A stretch of 64,000 bases of DNA from NCBI GenBank assembly GCA_019417325.1, contig DXVO01000009.1, forward strand, positions 124,001 through 188,000, given 5' to 3'. This stretch comes from Parabacteroides sp. (GTDB lineage Bacteria; Bacteroidota; Bacteroidia; Bacteroidales; Tannerellaceae). The notes under the pieces were generated by a model that searched no databases, was not told where the DNA came from, and worked only from the letters and a program-made list of their open reading frames with translations. Every line of letters starts with the position of its first letter. Position 1 is the stretch's first letter. The translations under genes and the position numbers were made by a program. Of the stretch, positions 33,620-42,738 are shown piece after piece.

Positions 33620-36307
33620 ATGAATAAAGAAAAAGAAAACAAATGGTATGCCCTGGAGACCAATGAAATCCTAAAAATCCTGCAATCCGACATTAATGCT
33701 GGTATTGCGGAAAAGGAAGTAAAAGACCGATTAATGAAGTATGGGGAAAATATCCTCCCTCAAAAGAAAAAGAGATCAGCTATCATCCGTTTTCTTGCGC
33801 ATTTTGATGATATATTAATCTATGTATTATTTATTGCTGGTATTATATCGGCAATACTTGGACATTATCTTGATACGATAGTTATACTCATTGTTGCGGT
33901 AGTAAATGCCCTCATAGGGTATATTCAGGAAGGTAAAGCCGAAAAAGCGCTGGAAGATATAAAAAACATGTTATCGCCCAAAGCTGAAATTATCAGGGGA
34001 GGACAGCGGATGGAAATTGATTCCACACAATTGACAATCGGAGATATTGTTTTACTGAAACCAGGAGATAAAGTTCCTGCCGACCTGAGACTGCTTACAT
34101 CCAACAATCTGAAAATAGAAGAATCACCTCTTACCGGCGAATCGGTTCCCTCAGAAAAAAGTACAGAGATATTGGATAACGATACAATGCTTGGTGACCG
34201 CGTAAATATGGCATTCTCCAGTACGACTGTATCATCCGGCACAGGTAAAGGGATTGTTGTTGCCATCGGTACCAATACGGAAATCGGAAAAATTAACCAG
34301 ATGCTATCCGAAGTAAAAACAGAAACAACCCCTTTACTGAAACAAACTGCACAATTTAGTAAAACCATATCATTTACAATCATAGCAGTAGCACTTGTGA
34401 TACTTGCTTTCGGATATTTTTTCAGAGACTATGATTTCTCAGTACTAGTCATGTCCGTAATAGGGCTTGCCGTTGCCGCCATTCCTGAAGGATTGCCTGC
34501 TATTCTATCGATTATACTAGCTATTGGCGTACAAAATATGGCAAAGAGGAAAGCCATTATCAGAACCCTTCCATCTGTAGAGACGCTTGGTGCTATCTCT
34601 GTTATTTGTTCCGATAAAACAGGAACCCTCACTCAAAATGAAATGACGGCACAAAATGTTGTCACCCGCAACCAGATATTCAACGTATCAGGGACAGGGT
34701 ATGCACCTATAGGAGAAATCACCTACAATGGAAACACCGTCGACTTTAAGAAAAAGGAAACATTGACAAGGCTTATCGACTGTTTTTATTATTGCAATGA
34801 CGCCTCTCTAGGCATGGACGAAAACAACCGTTGGGTAGTAAAAGGCGACCCGACCGAAGGAGCCTTGATCGCATTATACGATAAAGCAGACCTGAAAGAA
34901 CTTGACATAAGAAGAATTTCGACCATACCTTTTGATTCCGAATACAAATACATGGCTATACTTGCTAGTATAGGAGACAAAAAAGTTATCTTTATAAAAG
35001 GAGCTCCCGACCGCCTGCTCGAAATGTCCTGCAAAGAAAATACAGACACTGGAATCCAAGCATTCGACCGTACTTTCTGGGAAAACAGTATCCTGCAACT
35101 TGCCCAAAAAGGACAAAGAGTGATCGGCGCTGCTTACAAAATAGTAAAAGACGATAAAAAGACCATCACCCACGAAGACATTCAGGATGAAGTTATCTTC
35201 CTCGGTCTTGCCGGCATCATAGACCCTCCGCGACCGGAAGCGATTGAAGCAATTGCAGCTTGTACAAAAGCCGGAATAACTGTAAAAATGATAACAGGTG
35301 ACCATGCCGATACAGCCAAAGCCATCGGTAAAGAGATGGGTATCGGTGATGGTAAAAAAGCGATACAGGGGAAAGATCTGGAAAAAATGAATGATAAAGA
35401 ACTAGAAGCGGCAGCCCTGGAATATAATATATTCGCACGTACCAGCCCTGAGCACAAACTCAAATTAGTAAATGCTTTACAAAATCAAGGCATGATATGT
35501 GCCATGACCGGAGACGGAGTAAACGATGCTCCCGCTTTGAAAAAAGCCGATGTGGGTATCGCCATGGGAATAAAAGGTACCGATGTTACAAAAGATTCTT
35601 CCGAAATGGTTCTTGCCGATGATAATTTCAGCACCATTGTGGCCGCTGTAGAAGAAGGACGACGAGTATACGATAACTTGAAAAAAACAATACTCTTTAT
35701 ACTTCCAACCAACGGAGCCGAAAGTCTCCTGATTATAGCAAGTATCCTGTTCGGCACACTTATGCCACTCACTCCGGTACAAATATTATGGGTAAATATG
35801 GTAACTTCTGTTACCGTATCTTTAGCATTAGCTTTTGAGAAACAAGAACCGGATGTTATGCTCCGTCCGCCTCGCTCGCCCCGCACCCCATTACTGAATA
35901 ACTATTTCATATGGCGTATCATATTCGTATCTGTCCTTATAGGCGGAGGTACTCTTTGGATGAATATGAACCTACTTGCACAAGGCGTCGAGGAACATAT
36001 TGTCAGAAGTATCACTCTTCAAACCATTGTATTCACACAGATGTTCCACTTATTTAACAGTAGAAATATCAGTAAATTCGCTTTAAATAAAGATTTCTTT
36101 TCCAACAAAGCTGTCTTTGTTGTGTCCGCTCTTATGATTATCCTTCAATTAGGCGTTACCTACCTCCCATTCATGAATGAAGCATTAGGAACTTATCCTT
36201 TAGAATTACATGATTGGATGTATCCGCTTATTATGGGACTTACCGTATTTTTCATTGTCGAACTTGAGAAATTCGTTATGAATAAACTAAAGCTGGCAAA
36301 GCTATAA
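33620..36307 (+). CDS. P-type cation-transporting ATPase (P2A, CtpF/PacL-like)
   Basis: 895-residue inner-membrane cation pump. N-terminal cation-ATPase domain (WYALETNEILKILQSD), actuator TGES motif, M4 motif PEGLP, phosphorylation site CSDKTGTLT with Asp332, nucleotide-binding KGAPDRLLEMS, hinge TGDGVNDAPALKKADVGIAMG, and C-terminal membrane segments. PEGLP is shared by Ca2+ and some related pumps. M6 reads LWVNMVTSVTVSLALAFE, where the SERCA/PacL consensus has an Asp after VT; here it is Ser, as in CtpF-like proteins. That makes classical Ca2+ transport uncertain. Confidence 0.9.
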   Translation: MNKEKENKWYALETNEILKILQSDINAGIAEKEVKDRLMKYGENILPQKKKRSAIIRFLAHFDDILIYVLFIAGIISAILGHYLDTIVILIVAVVNALIGYIQEGKAEKALEDIKNMLSPKAEIIRGGQRMEIDSTQLTIGDIVLLKPGDKVPADLRLLTSNNLKIEESPLTGESVPSEKSTEILDNDTMLGDRVNMAFSSTTVSSGTGKGIVVAIGTNTEIGKINQMLSEVKTETTPLLKQTAQFSKTISFTIIAVALVILAFGYFFRDYDFSVLVMSVIGLAVAAIPEGLPAILSIILAIGVQNMAKRKAIIRTLPSVETLGAISVICSDKTGTLTQNEMTAQNVVTRNQIFNVSGTGYAPIGEITYNGNTVDFKKKETLTRLIDCFYYCNDASLGMDENNRWVVKGDPTEGALIALYDKADLKELDIRRISTIPFDSEYKYMAILASIGDKKVIFIKGAPDRLLEMSCKENTDTGIQAFDRTFWENSILQLAQKGQRVIGAAYKIVKDDKKTITHEDIQDEVIFLGLAGIIDPPRPEAIEAIAACTKAGITVKMITGDHADTAKAIGKEMGIGDGKKAIQGKDLEKMNDKELEAAALEYNIFARTSPEHKLKLVNALQNQGMICAMTGDGVNDAPALKKADVGIAMGIKGTDVTKDSSEMVLADDNFSTIVAAVEEGRRVYDNLKKTILFILPTNGAESLLIIASILFGTLMPLTPVQILWVNMVTSVTVSLALAFEKQEPDVMLRPPRSPRTPLLNNYFIWRIIFVSVLIGGGTLWMNMNLLAQGVEEHIVRSITLQTIVFTQMFHLFNSRNISKFALNKDFFSNKAVFVVSALMIILQLGVTYLPFMNEALGTYPLELHDWMYPLIMGLTVFFIVELEKFVMNKLKLAKL

Positions 36308-36358
36308 GGCAAAACTTTTTAGTAGCTTTGCATTTAGATGAGTTTATGAAATAAAAAC

Positions 36359-37285
36359 ATGAAGAAAATTAAAATAGCTATTTCCGGTATCGGTGCTGTA
36401 GGAGGCTACTACGGAGGATTACTGGCTGCCAGATATAAAGATGCAGATAATATAAGTATTTATTTTATCTCGCGAGGGGAAAACCTGCAAGCAATCACGA
36501 ACAACGGGTTGGAAATAAAAGAGCCTCAACGGAATATACTGGCAGTTCCGGCTTTAGTAACCGATAATCCAGCAGAAACAGGTCCTGTAGATTACCTTTT
36601 CTGCTGCACAAAAAGTTATGACCTGGAAAAGAATATCACTCAGTTACTTCCGGTTATTTCCCCAGAAACAGTAATTATCCCATTCCTGAACGGAGCAAAC
36701 ATATCCGAACAAATACAACAGCTTCTACCGGACAGCCAGGTATGGAAAGGATGTGTCTATATTGGCGCTCGTCTGATGAAACCCGGATTTGTTGACAAGT
36801 ACTCATTAAAAGACCGCTTGCTTTTCGGTAGCAAGACCGGAGATAAAACCCGTCAGGAACAGTTACAGCAGATACTTATAGACGCTGGTATAAACTCCAT
36901 CAATCCGGAGGATATCGACCTGGAAATATGGAAAAAGTTCTTTATGATTTCCACAGCTGCAACCATCACTTCTTATTTCAACAAAACAATCGGCGAAGTA
37001 CTGGAAAATCATACAGACCAGTTTATTGCATTAGGCAACGAACTGGAACGCATCGCGAAAGCAAAAGGGATCGTATTACCAGAAAATTATACACTTACTT
37101 CCATCGAATTGCAAAAGATGTTGCCACCCCACTCCACAACATCCATGCATACAGATTTTATAAAAGGGAACCGGACAGAAGTGGAAACTCTGACAGGATA
37201 CGTTATACAAACCGCTACGAGTTTAAGGATAGAAGTACCCACCTATCAACTCATGTATGAGGCGTTAAGAAAACGTTCCCACTAA
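36359..37285 (+). CDS. panE: 2-dehydropantoate 2-reductase family protein
   Basis: Reduces ketopantoate to pantoate with NADPH in coenzyme A synthesis, if the family assignment reflects activity. 308 residues. Rossmann motif GIGAVGGYYGG at residues 10-20, the CTKSYDLEKN segment near residue 82, and the ApbA C-terminal domain from about residue 180 (IWKKFFMISTAATITSYF), with the conserved Lys of that helix. The end HSTTSMHTDFIKGNRTEVETLTG is characteristic. First of three plus-strand genes with short gaps (reductase, esterase, SDR). Distant paralogues exist, so the symbol is provisional. Confidence 0.82.
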   Translation: MKKIKIAISGIGAVGGYYGGLLAARYKDADNISIYFISRGENLQAITNNGLEIKEPQRNILAVPALVTDNPAETGPVDYLFCCTKSYDLEKNITQLLPVISPETVIIPFLNGANISEQIQQLLPDSQVWKGCVYIGARLMKPGFVDKYSLKDRLLFGSKTGDKTRQEQLQQILIDAGINSINPEDIDLEIWKKFFMISTAATITSYFNKTIGEVLENHTDQFIALGNELERIAKAKGIVLPENYTLTSIELQKMLPPHSTTSMHTDFIKGNRTEVETLTGYVIQTATSLRIEVPTYQLMYEALRKRSH

Positions 37286-37315
37286 AAAAGAATCACAATT
37301 TTAATTCTATTACTT

Positions 37316-38176
37316 ATGATAAACAGAGTGTTTTTTTATCTCATCCTGTGTTTCTTTGTAAACTTTACAGGATTTGCCCAAGGGACTGTTTTGGAATCCC
37401 TTTCTTTCCAGAGTGACAAATTAGGGAAGAAAGTTGCTTACTCTATCTACTTACCGGAAGATTACAACACTTCACAACGGACCTATCCGGTACTGTATCT
37501 TCTTCACGGATACAGTGATAATGAAACGAATTGGGTTCAGTCCGGACAAGTTAAAACAATTGCAGATAAAGCGATAGCCAATGAAACGGCTGTTCCTATG
37601 ATTATTGTAATGCCCGATGCCTGGGATACTTGGTATGTCAACCAATATGATGGAAAAGCACCTTATGAAGATATGTTTTTTGAAGAATTAATTCCTTATA
37701 TGGAAAAAACGTATCGTATCCGAAGCACCAAAGAAAGCCGGGCGATAGCCGGACTGTCGATGGGCGGATACGGTTCTTTCCTATATAGCTTGCATCATCC
37801 GGATATGTTTAGTGCATGCGCACCTCTGAGTGCCGCCGTATTTGATGATAACGTGATGAAAGCAAGACAGGGTAATTCTCATAAAGACCTATACTTCCGA
37901 CTATACGGACCAGGATTAGAGTATTGGAAAAAGAATAGTGTCCTGCAAATCTTATCCGAATCAAATGAAAACAATTTACCGAGAGTTCGTTATTATATCG
38001 ACTGTGGAGACGACGATCATTTATTAGAAGGTAATTTCCAAGTTCATAAATTAATGCAGGAAAAGAAGATTCCTCACGAATTCCGTGTACGCGACGGAGG
38101 TCATTCCTGGAGCTATTGGCGTTCAGCTTTGCCGGAAGTCTTGAAATTCGTCAGCTTGTCATTCAGCAGAAGCTAA
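37316..38176 (+). CDS. Secreted esterase (alpha/beta hydrolase, esterase D / XynZ-like)
   Basis: 286 residues with a signal peptide ending near FTGFAQG. Fold of the putative-esterase family: YLPEDYNTSQRTYPVLYLLHG, nucleophile elbow GLSMGGYGS with Ser148, acid in the DCGDDDHL segment, and the catalytic His in RDGGHSWSYW. Homologues include feruloyl or acetyl xylan esterases and S-formylglutathione hydrolases; export favours a carbohydrate esterase acting in the periplasm or outside. No glycoside hydrolase is next to it, so the substrate is unknown. Confidence 0.85.
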   Translation: MINRVFFYLILCFFVNFTGFAQGTVLESLSFQSDKLGKKVAYSIYLPEDYNTSQRTYPVLYLLHGYSDNETNWVQSGQVKTIADKAIANETAVPMIIVMPDAWDTWYVNQYDGKAPYEDMFFEELIPYMEKTYRIRSTKESRAIAGLSMGGYGSFLYSLHHPDMFSACAPLSAAVFDDNVMKARQGNSHKDLYFRLYGPGLEYWKKNSVLQILSESNENNLPRVRYYIDCGDDDHLLEGNFQVHKLMQEKKIPHEFRVRDGGHSWSYWRSALPEVLKFVSLSFSRS

Positions 38177-38198
38177 TAAATTATTAAAAACAGAATGA

Positions 38199-39020
38199 AT
38201 GCATAAACAAATTATCCTTGTGACCGGTGCTTCCTCTGGATTCGGTCTGACTACAGCAATCATGTTGGCAGCACAAGGTCACATTGTATACGGCACCAGC
38301 CGGAAAGCTACAAACTCGGTAACCGGCAGTGTACGTATGCTGAAAATGGATGTTACCGACACTTTATCCATTGCAGAAACAATCAATCGGATTATACAAG
38401 AAGAAGGGGGTATAGATGTTGTCGTCAATAATGCCGGAGTAGGCATTAGCGGCGCATTGGAACTGGCAACACAGGACGAAATAGACTGGCAGATGAATAC
38501 GAACTTCAAAGGAGTTGTTAATGTATGCAATGCCGTACTTCCTTTTATGAGAAAAGCAAGAAGAGGAAAAATCATTAATATCAGCTCTATCGGCGGACTT
38601 ATAGCCATTCCTTTTCAAGGTTTTTATGCTGCATCCAAATTTGCAGTCGAAGGATATAGTGAAGCATTAGCGATGGAAGTTTATCCTTTTGGAATACAAG
38701 TCTGTTTGGTGGAACCAGGAGATTTCCAAACAAATTTTACAACGAACCGCAATCTCTCTTCTGCTTCACTTGAACATGAAGATTATGGGTTGTTCTTTTC
38801 CAAAACATTGAAAGTGATTGAAGATACAGAAAAGAATGGCGCTTCTCCCGATAAATTAGGACGTGTCATTTGTAAGCTGGTAAAAACAAAGCACCCGGCC
38901 TTCCGTACAAAAACAGGTCCGGCAGGACAAGTTGCTTTTGCCTATTGCAAAGGGATTTTACCTGATAAACTAATTCAATTTATTACCCGTTCATTTTACA
39001 GGATAGCAAAAACAAGATAG
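38199..39020 (+). CDS. Short-chain dehydrogenase/reductase (SDR)
   Basis: 273 residues, classical SDR. Cofactor motif TGASSGFGL at residues 10-18, NNAG in VVVNNAGVGISG, catalytic Ser in NISSIGG and the YxxxK motif in FYAASKFAVEGYSEAL. The C-terminal extension (PAFRTKTGPAGQVAFAY and KLIQFITRSFYRI) matches SDRs annotated as oxidoreductases with membrane-associating tails. Substrate unknown. Start chosen at 38199 because the overlapping ATG at 38195 meets a stop after three codons. A CRISPR-like repeat begins 12 bp after its stop. Confidence 0.88.
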   Translation: MHKQIILVTGASSGFGLTTAIMLAAQGHIVYGTSRKATNSVTGSVRMLKMDVTDTLSIAETINRIIQEEGGIDVVVNNAGVGISGALELATQDEIDWQMNTNFKGVVNVCNAVLPFMRKARRGKIINISSIGGLIAIPFQGFYAASKFAVEGYSEALAMEVYPFGIQVCLVEPGDFQTNFTTNRNLSSASLEHEDYGLFFSKTLKVIEDTEKNGASPDKLGRVICKLVKTKHPAFRTKTGPAGQVAFAYCKGILPDKLIQFITRSFYRIAKTR

Positions 39021-39031
39021 CACAAAAGTCT

Positions 39032-39191
39032 TCAAATAATTCCAAATGGTTCGATTAAAAAGGGATTCCAAGACTTCCCTCAACTAAAACGTGACTAATT
39101 TAAATTCCAATCGGTATAATTAAAAGTATCGATAAAGGGGAATACATACCGGGGAAACAATAATTTAAATTCCAATCGGTATAATTAAAAG
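39032..39191 (-). CRISPR. CRISPR-like mini-array: two identical repeats plus one degenerate repeat
   Basis: Identical 31-bp units lie at 39096-39126 and 39161-39191 with a 34-bp unique spacer (39127-39160). A degenerate third unit at 39032-39062 is separated by a 33-bp spacer. On the minus strand the repeat begins CTTTTAATTATACC and ends TTGGAATTTAAAT. This is close in design to the 29-30-nt repeats of Bacteroidales type I-B/III arrays, as I recall them. The degenerate copy would be the trailer end, with the leader to the right. No cas genes are in the window. Confidence 0.55.
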
Positions 39192-39265
39192 CCTCTATTA
39201 AATCTTCATTCATTACTGATTAATAACAACTTATTCATTTCACATTAAGATTTTATTCCCTAAAA

Positions 39266-39311
39266 AGTTGTCGACCTCCAATACTATAAAAAGAACGGGC
39301 GATCGACAACT
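39266..39311. repeat. Inverted repeat with 9-bp arms
   Basis: AGTTGTCGA at 39266-39274 and TCGACAACT at 39303-39311 form perfect inverted arms around a 28-bp interior. It lies between the CRISPR-like units and the isoaspartyl peptidase gene (minus strand), downstream of both. It could be a terminator-like structure, although no long U-tract follows. Confidence 0.5.
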
Positions 39312-39364
39312 ATATAAAAATACCTGATTACTACCCTATCAAAGAACGGATATCCTATAGGAAA

Positions 39365-40357
39365 CTAAAATGCCACCATCTTATCTCCTATTCCAACTTT
39401 CTTTTCAGTTTTACCTGTTCCTTTTTCTTTATATAAATAACCACGGAACATCCCGGTACTATTGAATGGCATAGCAATATTCCCTTCCTTATCTACTGCA
39501 ATTAAGCCTCCATTGCCTGCATTTGTATTCAGTTCGGTATGAATAATATAATTGGCAGCTTTTTCAACCGGTTCTTTCAGATATTTATAACGGGCACAAA
39601 CATTAAAAGCAACAGCATGACGAATAAAGTATTCACCATGTCCGGTACAGGACACAGCACAACTATTATTATCCGCATAAGTGCCTGCACCTATTACAGG
39701 CGAATCTCCGATACGGCCCCATTTCTTTTTAAACATTCCGCCGGTACTGGTTCCCGCGGTCAGGTTTCCTTGTTTATCCAAAACAACACAGCCTACCGTT
39801 CCATTTTTCTTACTTTCCTGTTTTAGTTTTTCTATCCATTCCATTGTTTTAGGAGTAGCGAAATACATATTATCCACCAACTCCAACCCTTGCTCTGCCG
39901 CAAAAGCATCAGCTCCGGTTCCACTCAACATCACATGGGCAGTCTTTGTCTTTACAGCATATGCCGCATTAATCGGATGTTTTACTGTTTTCACTCCAGC
40001 AACAGCACCAGCCGACAAATCCTTACCTTCCATAATAGAAGCATCCAATTCAAATGTACCCTCAGCCGTACAAGTTGCTCCTTTTCCTGCATTGAAAAGC
40101 GGATTACTTTCAAAATAATTGATTACAGCCATTACAGCCTGAGGACCTTCACCGCCGGAGGCCAAAATACGGTCTCCAATCATTAAAGCACTGTCTAATG
40201 CTGAATAATACAGGGCCGATTTAACCGGGTCCTCTTGAAGTTGTCCCATATTACCGGCACCACCATGTACTACAATAACATATTCCCGGTTTTGAGCAGA
40301 TGAGAAAGCTGAAATACAAAGCAGAAGCACTGCACTGAAAAGTAGTTGTTTTATCAT
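39365..40357 (-). CDS. Isoaspartyl peptidase / type III L-asparaginase (Ntn hydrolase), exported
   Basis: 330 residues, signal peptide ending near AFSSAQ. Ntn-hydrolase precursor that self-cleaves before Thr187 in KKNGTVGCVVLD. Other marks: VVHGGAG, NPLFNAGKGATCTAEGTFELDAS, GTSTGGMFKKKWGRIGDSPVIGAGTYAD and SCTGHGEYFIR. The SCTGxGE pattern fits isoaspartyl peptidase/asparaginase better than aspartylglucosaminidase, but the families are related. Its position at the end of an alpha-mannosidase locus makes release of GlcNAc-Asn or of Asn residues from glycopeptides worth considering. A strong hairpin separates it from GH92, so it may have its own promoter. Confidence 0.88.
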   Translation of the reverse strand: MIKQLLFSAVLLLCISAFSSAQNREYVIVVHGGAGNMGQLQEDPVKSALYYSALDSALMIGDRILASGGEGPQAVMAVINYFESNPLFNAGKGATCTAEGTFELDASIMEGKDLSAGAVAGVKTVKHPINAAYAVKTKTAHVMLSGTGADAFAAEQGLELVDNMYFATPKTMEWIEKLKQESKKNGTVGCVVLDKQGNLTAGTSTGGMFKKKWGRIGDSPVIGAGTYADNNSCAVSCTGHGEYFIRHAVAFNVCARYKYLKEPVEKAANYIIHTELNTNAGNGGLIAVDKEGNIAMPFNSTGMFRGYLYKEKGTGKTEKKVGIGDKMVAF

Positions 40358-40388
40358 AATATAAGTAATTAATAAGGATATAATAGAA

Positions 40389-40425
40389 GGAGGATGTTGT
40401 AAAAATCACCTTGACAACATCCTCC
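40389..40425 (-). terminator. Hairpin after the GH92 gene
   Basis: GGAGGATGTTGT and ACAACATCCTCC form a perfect 12-bp stem with a 13-nt loop just downstream of the GH92 stop on the minus strand. The U-tract is weak, so partial read-through into the peptidase gene is possible. Confidence 0.65.
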
Positions 40426-40437
40426 CGACACACTTTA

Positions 40438-42639
40438 TTATTTATTCGTATACCAAACTGGCCCCGGTTTATTTCCCATTTCAAACTCGAATGTATCGCC
40501 ATTCATTATTTGTTCGTGAGTAATATAACTCTTGTCATAAGGTTTGCCATTCAGCGTTACCGACTGGATATAAATATTTTCATGGCTGGCTGCCGGAGCA
40601 AGAATCGTAAAGGTCTTACCATTATTCAACTGCATCTTAACTTCCGGGAAGAGCGGAGTACCAATCTCATACCGACCGCTTACCGGATCTACCGGATAGA
40701 AGCCCATCGCACTGAATACATACCATGCAGACATCTGTCCGCAATCTTCATTGCCACAAAGACCTGCCGGATCATTCTTATATAATTCATGAAGGACTTC
40801 GGCTACATATTGCTGAGCTTTCCAGGGCTGCCCTACTTTATTATATAAATAAATGACATGATGACTCGGTTCATTACCATGTGCATATTGTCCGATCATT
40901 CCGGTACTGAAGATAGGAAGTTCTTCATCTGTATGAGGTACATAAGTAAACATACTGTCCAGTTTCTGGGTAAAGCGTTCCTTTCCTCCCACTAATGAAA
41001 TCAAACCATCCAAATCTTGCGGTACAGACCAGAAATATTGCCAGCCGTTACTTTCACAAATATCTTCCGTATAATCATCCGGACTGAAATTAGGTGCAAA
41101 TTCGCCTTTCTCATTACGCGGCTGCATAAAAGAAGTTGCCGGGTTATAGGCGTTCCGGTAGTTCTGTGAACGTTTATAGAATTCATCTGCCAAGTCCTTT
41201 TTGCCCATCTTCTCTGCCATGCGGGCAATACAATAGTCATCATAAGCATATTCCAAAGTCTTCGACAAAGACCAATGTTCATCGGAGGGTACATATCCTA
41301 ACTTCTTATACAAGCCAATCCCCCGGTAATCGTCAACATTAGCCGTAGCTACACAAGCAGCCAACGCTCTTTCCGCATCAAAATTGCCAATACCTTTCAG
41401 ATAAGCATCTACAATTACAGGAATAGAATGATATCCTATCATCATATCCGTTTCCACTCCATAGAAATTCCATACCGGCAAACGTCCGTTCTGTTCATAA
41501 AATGCAAGGAATGATTTTACCATATCGTTGGCACGTTCCGGCTGTGTATAAGTAAATAACGGATGTGCGGCACGATAAGTATCCCAAAGGGAGAAGGTTG
41601 AATAATTCACCCAGCCATCCGTCTTATGCGTTTTCTTATCCGGTCCATAATATGAATTATCCACATCACTGTAAATTGTCGGGGCAAGCATCGAATGATA
41701 CATAGCCGTATAGAAATTCACCAAATCATCGGTAACCGGACTTTTCACTTCAATCTTTGAAAGTTGTTTATTCCAATTAGCCACAGCCTGCTGATGATAC
41801 AAATCAAAATCATTTTTCGGAGCTTCCGCCTGTAAGTTTTGTGCAGCCCCTTCCATACTCACACCAGAGATAGCCGTAGTCACAAGAATCTCTTCATCTT
41901 TCTCCGTATTGAAATCGAAACGGGCGATATAAGCAGTACCGATACGTCCCTTCTCTTTCGTATTAATTGCCGTAGTATCCATATGACAGGCGACAAACGG
42001 TTTGGAGAAGCGTGTTTTAAAATAGACATGCTGGTCTTTCGCCCACCCGTCGGAAAAACGATAACCACGGATAGTTACCGAGTCAAGCACTTCAATATAA
42101 GAATCTGTTGTGAAATCCCAGTTCATTGCCTTCTTCAGATTCAGGAATACGGAAGATTCCGCTTTCGGGAATGTATACCGTTGAATACCGCAACGTTCTG
42201 TAGCAGTCAGCTCCACATTAATATTATAATCTTTCAGCAACACCCGATAATAGCCCGTAGATGCAGCTTCTTCATTATGAGAGAATGAAGAATAGATTCC
42301 TAACGGAGCCGGAGCTTCTTTATAAGGACGCGTCACAGGCATAAATGAAATATCATACAAATCGCCTGCCCCGGTTCCTGAAAGATGGGTATGGCTAAAT
42401 CCTGCAATAGTCGAATCAGGATAAAAATAACCGGAAATACGATCCCAACCAGGCAGCCCATTATCCGGACTCAGCTGTACCATACCGAACGGGACCTGTG
42501 CTCCCGGATAAGTATTACCCGTAAAATCGGTTCCGATAAAAGGATTTACATACTGTGTATAATCCGCCTCCTGTTGTTTTTCAGGCGTGCAGGCTGCCAA
42601 AGCCAGCAAGGAGATCGCCAATAAAGACATGTGCCTCAT
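40438..42639 (-). CDS. GH92 alpha-1,2-mannosidase-type glycosidase, lipoprotein
   Basis: About 733 residues from the ATG at 42639 (MRHMSLLAISLLALAACTPE), which places a lipobox at Cys17; the upstream ATG at 42672 would mask it. GH92 exo-alpha-mannosidases are Ca2+-dependent and trim mannose from N-glycans and mannans. Family marks: NPFIGTDFTGNTYPGAQVPFGMVQLSPD, FSHTHLSGTGAGDLYDISF, FSLWDTYRAAHPLF, and CGNEDCGQMSAWYVFSAMGFYP. The linkage specificity cannot be fixed from sequence. It follows SusD in the locus operon, separated by an 11-bp-stem hairpin. Confidence 0.93.
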   Translation of the reverse strand: MRHMSLLAISLLALAACTPEKQQEADYTQYVNPFIGTDFTGNTYPGAQVPFGMVQLSPDNGLPGWDRISGYFYPDSTIAGFSHTHLSGTGAGDLYDISFMPVTRPYKEAPAPLGIYSSFSHNEEAASTGYYRVLLKDYNINVELTATERCGIQRYTFPKAESSVFLNLKKAMNWDFTTDSYIEVLDSVTIRGYRFSDGWAKDQHVYFKTRFSKPFVACHMDTTAINTKEKGRIGTAYIARFDFNTEKDEEILVTTAISGVSMEGAAQNLQAEAPKNDFDLYHQQAVANWNKQLSKIEVKSPVTDDLVNFYTAMYHSMLAPTIYSDVDNSYYGPDKKTHKTDGWVNYSTFSLWDTYRAAHPLFTYTQPERANDMVKSFLAFYEQNGRLPVWNFYGVETDMMIGYHSIPVIVDAYLKGIGNFDAERALAACVATANVDDYRGIGLYKKLGYVPSDEHWSLSKTLEYAYDDYCIARMAEKMGKKDLADEFYKRSQNYRNAYNPATSFMQPRNEKGEFAPNFSPDDYTEDICESNGWQYFWSVPQDLDGLISLVGGKERFTQKLDSMFTYVPHTDEELPIFSTGMIGQYAHGNEPSHHVIYLYNKVGQPWKAQQYVAEVLHELYKNDPAGLCGNEDCGQMSAWYVFSAMGFYPVDPVSGRYEIGTPLFPEVKMQLNNGKTFTILAPAASHENIYIQSVTLNGKPYDKSYITHEQIMNGDTFEFEMGNKPGPVWYTNK

Positions 42640-42672
42640 GTTTAATTGGTTTAGTTTTGAACAAAAATACAA

Positions 42673-42710
42673 AAAAGAGACGCAACAAACAAAGTCATCG
42701 CGTCTCTTTT
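42673..42710 (-). terminator. Hairpin between SusD and GH92
   Basis: AAAAGAGACGC and GCGTCTCTTTT form a perfect 11-bp stem with A/T runs on both sides, directly after the SusD stop. It may attenuate rather than fully stop transcription, giving more SusC/SusD than enzyme. Confidence 0.65.
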
Positions 42711-42738
42711 CCTTCCGAATTATATAATCTCTGTCAAA

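Noticed and set aside
39266..39311. 44-46-bp GTTGTCGA...TCGACAAC unit as a single repeat of a second CRISPR system
   Set aside because: It starts with GTTG and ends with CAAC like some Cas13b repeats, but it occurs once only and no second copy or cas gene is present. Kept only as an inverted repeat.
39365..40357. True N4-(beta-N-acetylglucosaminyl)-L-asparaginase
   Set aside because: The motif after the second glycine-rich block is SCTGHGE, as in isoaspartyl peptidases, not the ATGxGD pattern of aspartylglucosaminidases. The activity is left open only because of context.
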